64,000 nucleotides of DNA from Streptomyces bikiniensis. GTDB taxonomy: Bacteria; Actinomycetota; Actinomycetes; Streptomycetales; Streptomycetaceae. Where the stretch lies: NCBI GenBank assembly GCA_000716465.1, contig JNWL01000003.1, positions 62,001 through 126,000 of the forward strand, written 5' to 3'. Shown piece by piece: positions 1 through 8,207 of the stretch. Under the pieces are notes generated by a model. It was not told the origin of the DNA, made no database searches, and saw only the letters and a program-made list of their open reading frames with translations. Position 1 is the stretch's first letter. Every line of letters starts with the position of its first letter. The translations under genes and the position numbers were made by a program.

Positions 1-382
1 TCGACATGTGGAGGAGCTTGTGCGGGGTCGAGCCGAGCAGGGCGCCCCGGATCGGGCTCTCGCTCCAGCTGCCGACCACGATGGCCCGGGCCGCGTGCCG
101 GGTCGCCGCGTCGATGAGGGCCTGGGCCGGCTTCTCGTCGATCACCTCCACGACGGTCGGCACGCCCGCCCGGTCGGCCTCCGCCACCGCGTGTTCGAGA
201 CCGGTGCGGCCGGCCTGCCGGATCGCGTCGTGGTGGGAGCGGTACTCCTCCCCGGTGGGGCCGGGGGCCGCCGCGCCGTAGACCAGGACGAGGGTCTCCC
301 CGAAGGCGGCCGCCACCTCGACCGCGATCCGCAGCGCGCGGGCGGCCCCGGGCGACTCGTCGTACCCGAGCACGATCGACAT
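1..382 (-). CDS. Universal stress protein (UspA family), 3' end outside window
   Basis: About 127 N-terminal residues of a UspA-fold protein are visible; the gene runs off the left edge. The start MSIVLGYDESPGA and the later segment VVGSWSESPIRGALLGST match the nucleotide-binding loop of ATP-binding Usp proteins, although the second glycine of the usual G-x2-G pattern is serine here. The ATG lies one base after the TGA of the upstream amino-acid permease, so both are probably one transcript. Usp proteins are cytoplasmic and are induced by stress or growth arrest; a link to transporter activity is inferred from the pairing only. Confidence 0.85.
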   Translation of the reverse strand, partial: MSIVLGYDESPGAARALRIAVEVAAAFGETLVLVYGAAAPGPTGEEYRSHHDAIRQAGRTGLEHAVAEADRAGVPTVVEVIDEKPAQALIDAATRHAARAIVVGSWSESPIRGALLGSTPHKLLHMS

Positions 383-383
383 C

Positions 384-1907
384 TCAGCCCCTCCCGCCGC
401 GGTCGTCCCCGCCGCCCCGGATGCCCCGGACCACGTCCGGATCGGCCACCCCCGGGCGCTCGTCCCAGAAGCCGGGCGCCCGCAGCCGCCACACGACCAT
501 GACGACCACCCCGGCGGCGGCGATGCCGAGCCCGATGACGAGCGGCGGGCCGAGGCCGAGCCACGAGCTGCCGCTGTACGAGTTCGCCGGGTCGGCCATG
601 TCGGAGACCGACCGCACGAGGAGCCACGTCAGCAGCCCCGCGCCCACCAGCGGGCCGAGCCCGATCAGCAGGAAGTTGTGCAGGCTCTCGAAGAGGTGGC
701 GGCGGTAGTAGACCGCGCAGGCCACCCCGGTGAGCGCGTAGTAGAAGGCGATGAGCAGCGAGAGCGCGGTGAGCGAGTCCAGGAGCGCGTTGGTGCTGAT
801 CTGGTTCACCGTCAGGTACCAGGCGATCGCGATCCCGGCGACCCACCACGTGCTCACGTCGGGGGTGCGGAAGCGCGGGCTGATGTGCCCGTAGTACGCG
901 GGCAGCGCCCGGCGGCGGGCCATCGACAGGGCCGTCCGGGAGGCCGGGATGATCGTGGTCTGGGTGGAGGCGATCGCCGAGGTGCACACGGCGAGCAGCA
1001 GCACCCAGTCCCAGCCGCCCAGGACGTCCCCGGCGAGCTGGGCGAAGATGAACTCCTCCTCGCCGGCGCTCTCGGCGAGGAACGCGGGACCGGCGTAGGC
1101 CACCACCGCGAACCCCACGGACACGTAGGTCACCAGCAGGATCACGGTCGACCACAGGCCCGCCTTGCCGGGGGCGGTCGCCGAGTCCTCGACCTCCTCG
1201 GTGAGGTTGACCGCCGACTCCCAGCCCCAGTAGATGAAGACGCCGAGCAGCAGCCCGCCGGTGAGGGCCGCCCCGCCCGCGCCGAACGGGTTCAGCCAGT
1301 CGAACCCCGGCTCCACCGAGTCGTACGCGCTGGTCCCGGCGTACACCTCGGCGAGCGCCACGCACACGAAGACGAGCAGGAAGACGACCTGCGCCAGGAT
1401 CAGCACGTTCTGCACCTTGGCCGACAGCTCGGTGCCGATGACGCACACGGCCGTCATCACGAGGATGAGCAGCACGGTGAGCGACTGGCGCACGAACGCG
1501 TTCTCCACCCAGCCGTCGAGGCCGACGGCGAGCAGCCCGAAGCTCACGGCCACGTCGGCGAGCGAGCCGACGACCAGGACGCCGGTCATCGCGATGGCCC
1601 AGCCGCCCAGCCAGCCCGCCCAGGGCCCCATCGCGCGCGTGACCCACGAGAAGGTCGTGCCGCAGTCCTGGTCGACCTTGTTCAGGTAGTAGAACGCCGA
1701 CGCGATCAGCAGCATCGGGACGAAGGACGCGACCATCACCCCGGGCGCGTAGATCCCCGCGAGCGCGACGATCGGACCGATGACGGCGGCGATGGAGTAC
1801 GCGGGGGAGGTGGAGTTGAGCCCGATGACGAGGGCGTCGACGAAGCCGATCGCGTTGTGCTTCAGATCCGCCGGCCGGTCCTCGGGTGCGGCGTCCTCGG
1901 TTGCCAT
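384..1907 (-). CDS. APC-family amino acid permease
   Basis: This 507-residue polytopic membrane protein has about twelve hydrophobic segments. The N-terminal motif GLNSTSPAYSIAAVIGPIVA is typical of the amino acid-polyamine-organocation superfamily, and the family element with TTIIPASRTALSMARR lies in the second half. It should import an amino acid or amine by proton symport; the substrate cannot be read from sequence. The ATG is preceded by GAGGGAAC as ribosome binding site. It is followed after one base by the universal stress gene. The leader carries a threefold 15-bp repeat at 1922-1966. Confidence 0.88.
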   Translation of the reverse strand: MATEDAAPEDRPADLKHNAIGFVDALVIGLNSTSPAYSIAAVIGPIVALAGIYAPGVMVASFVPMLLIASAFYYLNKVDQDCGTTFSWVTRAMGPWAGWLGGWAIAMTGVLVVGSLADVAVSFGLLAVGLDGWVENAFVRQSLTVLLILVMTAVCVIGTELSAKVQNVLILAQVVFLLVFVCVALAEVYAGTSAYDSVEPGFDWLNPFGAGGAALTGGLLLGVFIYWGWESAVNLTEEVEDSATAPGKAGLWSTVILLVTYVSVGFAVVAYAGPAFLAESAGEEEFIFAQLAGDVLGGWDWVLLLAVCTSAIASTQTTIIPASRTALSMARRRALPAYYGHISPRFRTPDVSTWWVAGIAIAWYLTVNQISTNALLDSLTALSLLIAFYYALTGVACAVYYRRHLFESLHNFLLIGLGPLVGAGLLTWLLVRSVSDMADPANSYSGSSWLGLGPPLVIGLGIAAAGVVVMVVWRLRAPGFWDERPGVADPDVVRGIRGGGDDRGGRG

Positions 1908-1921
1908 GTTCCCTCGCTCCC

Positions 1922-1966
1922 GTTCCGTTCGGACAGATTCCGCTCGGACAGGTTCCGCTCGGACAG
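1922..1966. repeat. Three tandem 15-bp repeats in permease leader
   Basis: Three consecutive copies of a 15-base unit, read on the plus strand as gttccgttcggacag, attccgctcggacag and gttccgctcggacag, start 15 bases upstream of the permease ATG. The copies differ at the first base and at one internal base. They could form a tandem regulator site or be a simple slippage product. They lie in the probable 5' untranslated leader of the permease/stress-protein transcript. Confidence 0.8.
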
Positions 1967-2111
1967 AGCAGAGAGACGTGTCCCTCCACCGATCGTAGGA
2001 AGGGGCGGTTCCGCCCGCATGCCGGGCGGCCGGGCCCTCGTCCGTCCGGGGCACGCCCTCTAGCATCACGAAGGCCTGCCCTCCCCCTTGTGGAACGGAA
2101 CGGATCGCCCG

Positions 2112-2812
2112 ATGCCGAAGGACCTCGCCTGTTTCGCCGAACTCTCCACGCCCCTGGTCGCCGACGCCTGCGTACGCCTCGGGGTGCCGCTGCGCGCCGC
2201 GCCCGCCGGGGTGCTGCCCGTCGTCGCCGGGCAGCGGGTCGCCGGACGGGCGCTTCCCGTCCGGCACTACGGAAGCGTCGACGTCTTCCTGGAGGCCTTC
2301 GGGCACGCGGAGCCCGGGGACGTCCTCGTCATCGACAACGCCGACCGCCGCGACGAGGCCTGCATCGGGGACCTCGCCGTCCTGGAGGCCCGGGCGGCGG
2401 GCGTCGCCGGGATCGTCGTCTGGGGACTGCACCGCGACACCCCGGACCTCGTCCGGATCGGGCTGCCCGTCTTCTCGTACGGACGCCACGCCCCGGCCCC
2501 GTACGCCTCGATCCGCGGGAGCCGGACGCGCTGCGCTCGGCGCGGTTCGGGGAGCACGAGGTGACCTCGGACGACGTGGTGCTCGGCGACGACGACGGGG
2601 TGCTGTTCGTGGCGGCCGACCGGGCCGGGGACGTCCTGGAGACCGCGCTGTCCCTCTTCCGCACCGAGCGGGAGCAGGCCCGGCGCATCGCGGCGGGGGA
2701 GACCCTGCGCGACCAGACCCGCTTCGACGCCTATCTGGCGGGCCGGGCCGAGGACCCCTCGTACACCTTCCGGCGGCATCTGCGCCGGATCGGCGGCGCG
2801 ATCGAGGAGTGA
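2112..2812 (+). pseudogene. RraA-family protein, interrupted by a one-base frameshift
   Basis: The first part reads in one frame from ATG 2112 with the RraA fold signature [20 protein letters not shown] and the GLHRD loop that holds the conserved Arg and Asp. Near 2500, in ggccccgtac, the frame must slip by one base to continue into [21 protein letters not shown] and GDDDGVLFV, the expected C-terminal half. In the original frame translation would stop at 2564 with a nonsense tail. RraA-like proteins include 4-hydroxy-4-methyl-2-oxoglutarate aldolases and RNase E inhibitors. The cause may be a real deletion or an assembly error in a C-rich run. Confidence 0.75.
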
Positions 2813-2836
2813 CGGCGGGTCCCGGCGTGTCGTGCC

Positions 2837-3274
2837 TCAGCCCTCGAAGCCGACCGTGCCGTCCGGCAGGACCGCCTCGACCCGGGCGCCGTGTTCCACG
2901 GTCCGGCTCACCGTGCAGAACTTCTCGTGCGTCAGGCGCACCCCGCGCGCGAACACCTCCGCCGCCTTCGGGTTGCTGTCCGGCAGGTCGAACTCGTAGC
3001 TGACCCGGATCCGGCCCACCCGGCCGTCGTCCTCGGGGCCGGACACCGACTCCACCACGATCCGCAGGTCTTCGTGGTCCACCGCCCGCGCGGTCCGGTC
3101 GATCACCAGGCCGCCACAGCCGCCCATCGCGGCGAGCAGCAGCTCGACCGGGGTGAAGGAGGGCTGCGCGCCGTCGTCGTCGGCGGCGGCCATCCGCACC
3201 TCCGCGCCCCGGTCGTTGCGGGCGGTCCAGTTCCGGTACCCGGTGCGGACGGTCTCGATCCGGTAGTCGGCCAT
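2837..3274 (-). CDS. OsmC-family peroxiredoxin-like protein
   Basis: This 145-residue cytoplasmic protein has the OsmC/Ohr fold. The two conserved cysteines of the family are visible at about residues 53 (AAMGGCGGL) and 120 (EKFCTVSRT), as needed for thiol-dependent reduction of organic hydroperoxides. The ATG is preceded by AAGGAG at good spacing. It converges on the frameshifted RraA-like gene with 24 bp between stops. OsmC versus Ohr specificity cannot be decided here. Confidence 0.88.
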   Translation of the reverse strand: MADYRIETVRTGYRNWTARNDRGAEVRMAAADDDGAQPSFTPVELLLAAMGGCGGLVIDRTARAVDHEDLRIVVESVSGPEDDGRVGRIRVSYEFDLPDSNPKAAEVFARGVRLTHEKFCTVSRTVEHGARVEAVLPDGTVGFEG

Positions 3275-3361
3275 GGCGGCGGGGCTCCTTCGTGCGCGTA
3301 CGGTGGCCCGCCCACGGTACGCCGGGGCGGGCCGACGGGCGCGCACGGACGGACTCCGGCC

Positions 3362-3390
3362 CTGAGTAGCGCGGTACGGGCGTCTGAGTA
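3362..3390. promoter_or_regulatory. Paired CTGAGTA direct repeat
   Basis: CTGAGTA occurs at 3362-3368 and again at 3384-3390, a 22-base period or about two helical turns. It sits between divergent OsmC and a possible small membrane protein gene at 3435. A second such pair on the opposite strand with a 23-base period is at 33243-33272. The spacing would suit a dimeric activator or a -35/-10 pair; the function is unknown. Confidence 0.4.
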
Positions 3391-3434
3391 CGCCGACCGA
3401 TGCCCGTCGGCCCGCCCGCCGCTTGACTGGGACC

Positions 3435-3890
3435 ATGACCTCCGAAGCCCGGCGCGCCCGCCCCCTCCAGCACGTCACCGCCACCGGCACGGCCCTCGCC
3501 GTGGCCCTCGGCCCGGTGCTCGTCGGCGCACTGATCGCCCGGTCGGTCGGCGCGGACCCGATGGCCTCCGTCAACGCCCTGATCGCGGGCGGCGGCCAGC
3601 GCGCCCGGCTCTCCCGGGCCCAGCTCAGGAGCGGGGCGGGGCTCCGGAAGGGCGTCGGACTCCGGGGCGGTGCCAAGGGGTGGCCCGGCGCGCGTATCCG
3701 GTCCGGCGCGCGCGTCCCGCCGGGCGCGCGCCTCCGGCCCGGAACGCGCCGCCGGCCCGGCTCAGCCGCGCGGCTTGCGCGCCAGGAGGAAGCCCTGCGG
3801 CGTCTTCTCCTCGGGATCCGGCTCCCGCACCAGGCGGGCCGACTCGACGAGGCCGGCCGCGGCCAGGAGTTCCGCGACACGGTCGGGTGA
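3435..3890 (+). CDS. Possible small membrane protein (uncertain)
   Basis: This reading frame of 151 residues has one hydrophobic stretch near its start (TALAVALGPVLVGALIA), then a low-complexity run of degenerate Arg/Gly/Pro units such as GARIRSGARVPPGARLRPG. I do not recognise it. Its last 129 bases overlap the 3' end of the opposite methyltransferase, and no clear Shine-Dalgarno sequence precedes the ATG. Only the CTGAGTA pair 45-70 bases upstream argues for a real gene. The true coding part may be shorter. Confidence 0.3.
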   Translation: MTSEARRARPLQHVTATGTALAVALGPVLVGALIARSVGADPMASVNALIAGGGQRARLSRAQLRSGAGLRKGVGLRGGAKGWPGARIRSGARVPPGARLRPGTRRRPGSAARLARQEEALRRLLLGIRLPHQAGRLDEAGRGQEFRDTVG

Positions 3891-4415
3891 CCGGCGGTAC
3901 ACGTCGAGGACGACCTCGTGCCCGTACGCCTGCCGGAGCCGCACGCACCCGTCCCCGACCTCGAAGGCGATCAGGAGCCGCCCGCCCGGTGCGAGAACCC
4001 GGTGGAACTCCGCGCAGGAGAGGGCGAGTTCGTCCTCCGTCATGTGCACCGTCGAGTACCGGGACAGGACCCCGCCCAGCGAGGCGTCCGGCAGGTCGAG
4101 CGCCGTCGTCGACCCCACCTCGAAGCGCAGCCCCGGGTGGGCCCCGCGGGCGACCGCGACCATGCCCGGCGACAGGTCCACCCCGAAGGCCTCGGCGCCG
4201 ATGCTCCGGAGGTGGGACGTCACCCGGCCCGTCCCGCAGCCTAGGTCCCCGATCGTACGGGGCCCGCCGGACCGCTCCACCTCCTCCGCGAATCCGGCGA
4301 TCACCGCCCGGTCCAGCGGTACCGCGTCCAGCTGACCGGCGAGCAGCCGCTCGTAGTCGGCGGCGACGGCGTCGTACGAGCGGCGGGTGGCGGTGACGTG
4401 CGCGGCTTCGGTCAC
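3762..4415 (-). CDS. Class I SAM-dependent methyltransferase
   Basis: This 217-residue protein has the Rossmann-type methyltransferase fold. Motif I is GDLGCGTGRVTSHL at about residues 57-70, followed by GVDLSPGMVAVA and the post-motif region with LIAFEVGDG. It resembles small-molecule methyltransferases with a Methyltransf_25/11 domain; the substrate is unknown. The start is a GTG without an obvious ribosome binding site, so a leaderless start is possible. It is a single gene, facing away from the PRC-barrel gene. Confidence 0.85.
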   Translation of the reverse strand: MTEAAHVTATRRSYDAVAADYERLLAGQLDAVPLDRAVIAGFAEEVERSGGPRTIGDLGCGTGRVTSHLRSIGAEAFGVDLSPGMVAVARGAHPGLRFEVGSTTALDLPDASLGGVLSRYSTVHMTEDELALSCAEFHRVLAPGGRLLIAFEVGDGCVRLRQAYGHEVVLDVYRRSPDRVAELLAAAGLVESARLVREPDPEEKTPQGFLLARKPRG

Positions 4416-4621
4416 GGAGGCACCCTACGGCCGCGCCGGAAGGGCGGTGGCCCGCCCCCGCAAGGGGACGGGCCACCGCCGCGGCGCGACTTCGCCTTCG
4501 CGCCCGGGAGCGTGAACTCCCGTACGGGGGGTGCCGCCCCGACGTGCGGGGCGGCACCGGTCCGGTCGCCGGGCGACCGGTCGTCGGCCGGTCGGCGACT
4601 CCGGCCGCGGGCGTCGGCCGG

Positions 4622-5521
4622 TCAGTACCTCCGGCCGCGGGCGTCCGGGTCGTCCGGGTCCTCCAGACCCTCGACCTCGATCTCCTCCTTGCGGACCTCG
4701 CCCGAGACGGTCTGCTCCTCCACGACCTCGTCGGCCTTGAGGCTCACCCGCTCCACCGGGACGGTCCGGGTCTCCACGACGGGGCGCTCCTCGTGGAGGA
4801 TGACCTCGTGCTCGGCCTCGCTGATCTCCGGGCCGGACAGGGCCTCGTCACGGTTGGCGTCCGTGATCGGCTCCCGCTCGATCCGCACCTCCTCGTGGCT
4901 CACGGGCACGGTCTGCTGGACCTCTTCCGTCACCACGTACTTGCGCAGCCTGACGCGTCCGGCCTCCGTGCGCTCGACGCCGACGTGCATCTGCTCCTCG
5001 GAGCGGGTCATCGCGTCGTCGTCCGTGTGCGCGGCACGCCCGGTGGTACCGGCCGCGAACCCCTCCTCGGTGCCCATGGGCCCGGTCGCGGTCCCGGCGG
5101 CGGCTCCGGCGCCCATCGCCGTCCCGGTCCCGGTGCCGGTTCCGGTGCCGCCGTGCGCCCAGCCGCCCTCGCCGGGCTGGTTGGCCTGCTGCCAGGCGTC
5201 GTCCCACGCGATGCCGTAGTGCTCGAAGAGGCGGTGCTCCTCGCTCTCGGAGAGGTGTCCGCCGGCGTCGACGTCCACGTTGGGGGCGTCCTTGATGGTG
5301 GACTTGGGGTACGGGACCTCCAGGTGGTCGTCGACCAGAGCCGCGTCCTTGATCGGGACGAAGGATTCACTGGTGCCGAACATGCCGGTCTTCACCGTCA
5401 CCCACTCCGGCAGGCCGGTCGCGTCGTCGACGAAGATGTGCTTCGCGTCGCCGACCTTCTTGCCCTCCGCGTCGTAGACGGGGTGGTCCAGCACGGCGTG
5501 GATCTGCTCTCGGGCGATCAT
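4622..5521 (-). CDS. PRC-barrel and DUF2382 (YsnF/AvaK) domain protein
   Basis: A 299-residue protein with an N-terminal PRC-barrel (residues 1-85, MIAREQIHAVLDHPVYDAEG), a flexible glycine/threonine-rich linker containing a GTGTGTGTG run near residue 130, and a C-terminal DUF2382 domain (about 185-290) with the alternating charged motif VPVSHEEVRIEREPI. Such proteins are cytoplasmic and linked to general stress in actinobacteria and Bacillus; biochemical function is not known. The ATG follows a strong AGGAGGGTCGAC ribosome binding site. The upstream stretch 5540-5630 is unusually AT-rich for this window and probably contains the promoter. Confidence 0.88.
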   Translation of the reverse strand: MIAREQIHAVLDHPVYDAEGKKVGDAKHIFVDDATGLPEWVTVKTGMFGTSESFVPIKDAALVDDHLEVPYPKSTIKDAPNVDVDAGGHLSESEEHRLFEHYGIAWDDAWQQANQPGEGGWAHGGTGTGTGTGTAMGAGAAAGTATGPMGTEEGFAAGTTGRAAHTDDDAMTRSEEQMHVGVERTEAGRVRLRKYVVTEEVQQTVPVSHEEVRIEREPITDANRDEALSGPEISEAEHEVILHEERPVVETRTVPVERVSLKADEVVEEQTVSGEVRKEEIEVEGLEDPDDPDARGRRY

Positions 5522-5654
5522 GTCGACCCTCCTGCTCTCTCTCGTCTCGTTATCCAGGCCTCTTACCAGACCTATTGGGGGAAAACGGGGCAAATCCATC
5601 TAATTATGTTTAACGGTCAACCGTCTGGGGCGTGGCGACGGCCCGGAACGGCCG

Positions 5655-5688
5655 AAGGCCCCCACCGCGCCGGAGCGGTGGGGGCCTT
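5655..5688 (-). terminator. Hairpin terminator downstream of the VWA operon
   Basis: A perfect 14-bp stem, aaggcccccaccgc pairing with gcggtgggggcctt, encloses a 6-base loop. It lies 18 bases after the stop of the minus-strand gene ending at 5706. No T-run follows, as is common in high-GC actinobacteria. Confidence 0.8.
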
Positions 5689-5705
5689 GACGGCTTGCGA
5701 GAGGG

Positions 5706-6539
5706 TCAGGCGGCCGGCGGGACCCGGGACGGGCGGCCCGCGCCGCGCGTCAGGACGTAGCCGCCGATGCCCGCGAGCGCCGCGAGGACACCGCCCGCCA
5801 GGGTCCAGAGCCAGCGGTCGGACCACCAGCCGGAGGACCAGCCGTCCTCCGGTGCCGCCGCCTCGACGGCGGACGGACGGCCCGCGTCGGCGTCCGCCTC
5901 CGCCCGGTCGGCGGTCACCGCCCCCGGCACGAGCGGCGCGGCGAGCGCCCCGTCCGTGGCGTGGGCGCCGCCCTCGTCCTTGAGGTCCACCCCGAGCCGG
6001 GCGTCGAACGACTGGCCGAGGTCCTCGTCCGGCAGACCGGTGACGGTCAGGCGTACGTAGTAGCTGCCAGGCAGCGGATCGTTCGCCCAGGCGTCGGCCG
6101 AGGCGCGGACCGGCCGCAGCACGCAGGCGAGTGCGACCTTCGCGGCGTCCTCGGCCGCCGTGCGGGACTGCGTCCCGTACATGCAGGGCTGACGGCGCCG
6201 CAGCCCGTCGTACACGTCGATCCGCCAGGTGGAGGGGCCGTGCCGCAGGGCCGTCTCCGGCAGGGTGACGGTGGCGTTCACCGTCGGCCGCTGTCCGGTG
6301 TCCGCCGGGAACACCCAGTACAGGTAGTCGCCCGTGGCGGCCCGCGCGGTCGCCTGCTGCCCCGGGAGGAACCGCGTGGCAGTGCGGAAGGAGGTGCCCG
6401 CCTCCGTCGGCCCGGTGGTGGTACGGGTGTCCGGGGTCGCCGTGGCGGAGGGCGAGTCGGCGACGGCTGCCGGAGCCGCGAGCCCGAGCAGGGCCGCGCC
6501 CGCGAGGGCGGCCGCGGCGAACGTGCGTACGGTACTCAT
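5706..6539 (-). CDS. Secreted, C-terminally membrane-anchored protein of unknown function
   Basis: This 277-residue protein starts with a Sec signal peptide (TFAAAALAGAALLGLAAPAAVA, cleavage near residue 28). It has an extracytoplasmic domain, a low-complexity acidic/alanine stretch, and one membrane segment at about 242-262 (LWTLAGGVLAALAGIGGYVL) with a short basic tail. Two cysteines in the middle (QPCMYG and LACVLR) could pair. Its ATG overlaps the TGA of the VWA gene by one base, so the two are translationally coupled and probably work as a pair on the cell surface. Confidence 0.75.
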   Translation of the reverse strand: MSTVRTFAAAALAGAALLGLAAPAAVADSPSATATPDTRTTTGPTEAGTSFRTATRFLPGQQATARAATGDYLYWVFPADTGQRPTVNATVTLPETALRHGPSTWRIDVYDGLRRRQPCMYGTQSRTAAEDAAKVALACVLRPVRASADAWANDPLPGSYYVRLTVTGLPDEDLGQSFDARLGVDLKDEGGAHATDGALAAPLVPGAVTADRAEADADAGRPSAVEAAAPEDGWSSGWWSDRWLWTLAGGVLAALAGIGGYVLTRGAGRPSRVPPAA

Positions 6540-7816
6540 CAGTGGGTCCTCCAGACGGCGACGCGCCAGCGGGACAGCCAGCCCCAGATCAGGCCGGCCA
6601 GGAAGCCGGTGAGCACCAGCGCGCCGAGCAGCCACCAGCCCCGGCCGAGGCCGAACGAGGCCGCGTCGGACGCGGTCGCGGGGCCGTCGACGACGTCCAC
6701 GGTCAGCTCGATCGGCATGCCGGGCGTCGTCTTGACCGACGGGGGAGCGGAGAAGGAGTTGCTGACCTGGAGGCAGACCGTCTCGGCGGCCGGCTTGGCG
6801 TCGTCGGAGTCGGTGCCGGCCTGCTCCGGCTTCGGATAGCGCAGCCCGGTGGACATCACGTCCGTGCGCCCGTCGCCGGCCTCGGAGCCGCGCGTGATCT
6901 CCCGGCCGTGGCGGGTGACGGCGCGCAGCAGCACCCCGTAGTCGTTGTTGACCGCGCGGTCGGCCGACACGCTGACGGAGGCGCGCAGCTCCTGGCCGGG
7001 CAGCAGGTCCACCCGGTACCAGCGGTGCTCGCCGAAGGACTCGCGGTCCGTGTAGAGGCCGGGCTTCAGCTCCGGCGCGTCGGCGCACCGCGCCGTGCCC
7101 CGCGCGGCGACGGGCGTGACGACCGGGTCGGCCGCGCGGTCGACCAACTGCCGGACGCGGCGCGAGAGTTCCTCGGTGCGGTGGACCGAGGTGTACGTGC
7201 CTCCGGTCGCCTCCGCGATGCAGGTGAGCTGCTGCCGGGTCTTGGCGTCCGGTACCAGGCCGAGGGTGTCGATGACGAGGTGGATGCCCTTCGCCGCGAT
7301 CTCCCGTGCCACCTGGCAGGGGTCGAGCGGGGCGCAGGTGTCCTCGCCGTCCGTGATGAGCACGATCCGGCGGGTGGCGTCACCGCCCTCCAGGTCCTTC
7401 GCCGCGCCGAGCAGCGCCGGACCGATCGGGGTCCAGCCCGTGGGGGCCAGGGTGGCCACCGCGGTCTTGGCCTCGGTCCGGTCGAGCGGACCCACCGGAT
7501 AGAGCTGACGGGTGTCCTTGCAGCCCTGCTTGCGGTCCTGCCCCGGATAGTCGGCGCCCAGGGTCCGGATGCCGAGGCGCACCTCCTGGGGCACCGCGTC
7601 GAGGACCTCGTTGAAGGCCTGCTTCGCGGCGGCCATGCGGGACTTGCCGTCGATGTCCTGGGCGCGCATGGAACCGCTGACGTCGAGCACCAGCTCGACC
7701 TTGGGGGATTCCTTCGCCACCGGCGCGTCGGCGACCGCGTGCGCCGGCAGGAGCGCGGCGCCCAGGGCGGCGAGCAGCGCGCAGGCCCCGGTCGCCAGCC
7801 GTTTTCTCGTGATCAT
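6539..7816 (-). CDS. Secreted von Willebrand factor A domain protein
   Basis: The 425-residue product has a signal peptide (residues 1-30), a VWA domain with the metal-binding DxSxS motif at LDVSGSM (from about Asp45) and further MIDAS elements (TGWTPIGPAL, ITDGEDTC). A beta-rich domain follows, then a single C-terminal membrane helix (about 393-415) and a short basic tail. It should sit outside the membrane and bind a partner through a divalent metal. The next gene overlaps by one base and also has a signal peptide and membrane anchor. A TTG 30 bases upstream could extend it, but signal peptide geometry favours ATG 7816. Confidence 0.85.
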   Translation of the reverse strand: MITRKRLATGACALLAALGAALLPAHAVADAPVAKESPKVELVLDVSGSMRAQDIDGKSRMAAAKQAFNEVLDAVPQEVRLGIRTLGADYPGQDRKQGCKDTRQLYPVGPLDRTEAKTAVATLAPTGWTPIGPALLGAAKDLEGGDATRRIVLITDGEDTCAPLDPCQVAREIAAKGIHLVIDTLGLVPDAKTRQQLTCIAEATGGTYTSVHRTEELSRRVRQLVDRAADPVVTPVAARGTARCADAPELKPGLYTDRESFGEHRWYRVDLLPGQELRASVSVSADRAVNNDYGVLLRAVTRHGREITRGSEAGDGRTDVMSTGLRYPKPEQAGTDSDDAKPAAETVCLQVSNSFSAPPSVKTTPGMPIELTVDVVDGPATASDAASFGLGRGWWLLGALVLTGFLAGLIWGWLSRWRVAVWRTH

Positions 7817-7887
7817 CGCCGGATCGTATTGATGATCGTCCGACAAACCAAAACGGGTGGGCGGGCCGGGGCCCGGGGCGCGCGGTG

Positions 7888-8151
7888 TCAGGCGGAGGGC
7901 GCGGCGGGGTCCTCGGCGCCGTCCTCGGGCAGGGCCCGGGCCCGTACGGCGTGCGCGGGGTCCTGGTGCCCGCCCGAGGGCATGACGCGGACCTCGCCCC
8001 GGTCGCTGATCTCGGCGCGGATGATCCCGGTCGGGTCGGTGTAGACGGGATGGCCCCCGGAGCCCTTGTAGAGGGTGCGCTCCACGACCACGACGTCCCG
8101 GGTGGCGCCCGTGACGTCGGTGAACACCAGCTCGTATCTGGATATGCTCAT
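7888..8151 (-). CDS. Small conserved protein (DUF6296-like)
   Basis: This 87-residue cytoplasmic protein has the pattern RYELVFTDVTGATRDVVVVE and HPVYTDPTGIIRAEISD, which I recognise as a family seen in streptomycetes and named DUF6296, though no function is known. A TAAAAT hexamer on the minus strand at 8159-8164 ends only 7 bases before the ATG, so transcription may start at or next to the start codon and the mRNA could be leaderless. It is flanked by the VWA operon and the amidohydrolase gene on the same strand. Confidence 0.7.
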   Translation of the reverse strand: MSISRYELVFTDVTGATRDVVVVERTLYKGSGGHPVYTDPTGIIRAEISDRGEVRVMPSGGHQDPAHAVRARALPEDGAEDPAAPSA

Positions 8152-8207
8152 CTGCCCTATTTTACGCCGATATGGGAACCACACTGTCCGGCGGTGTGGA
8201 ACACCGT

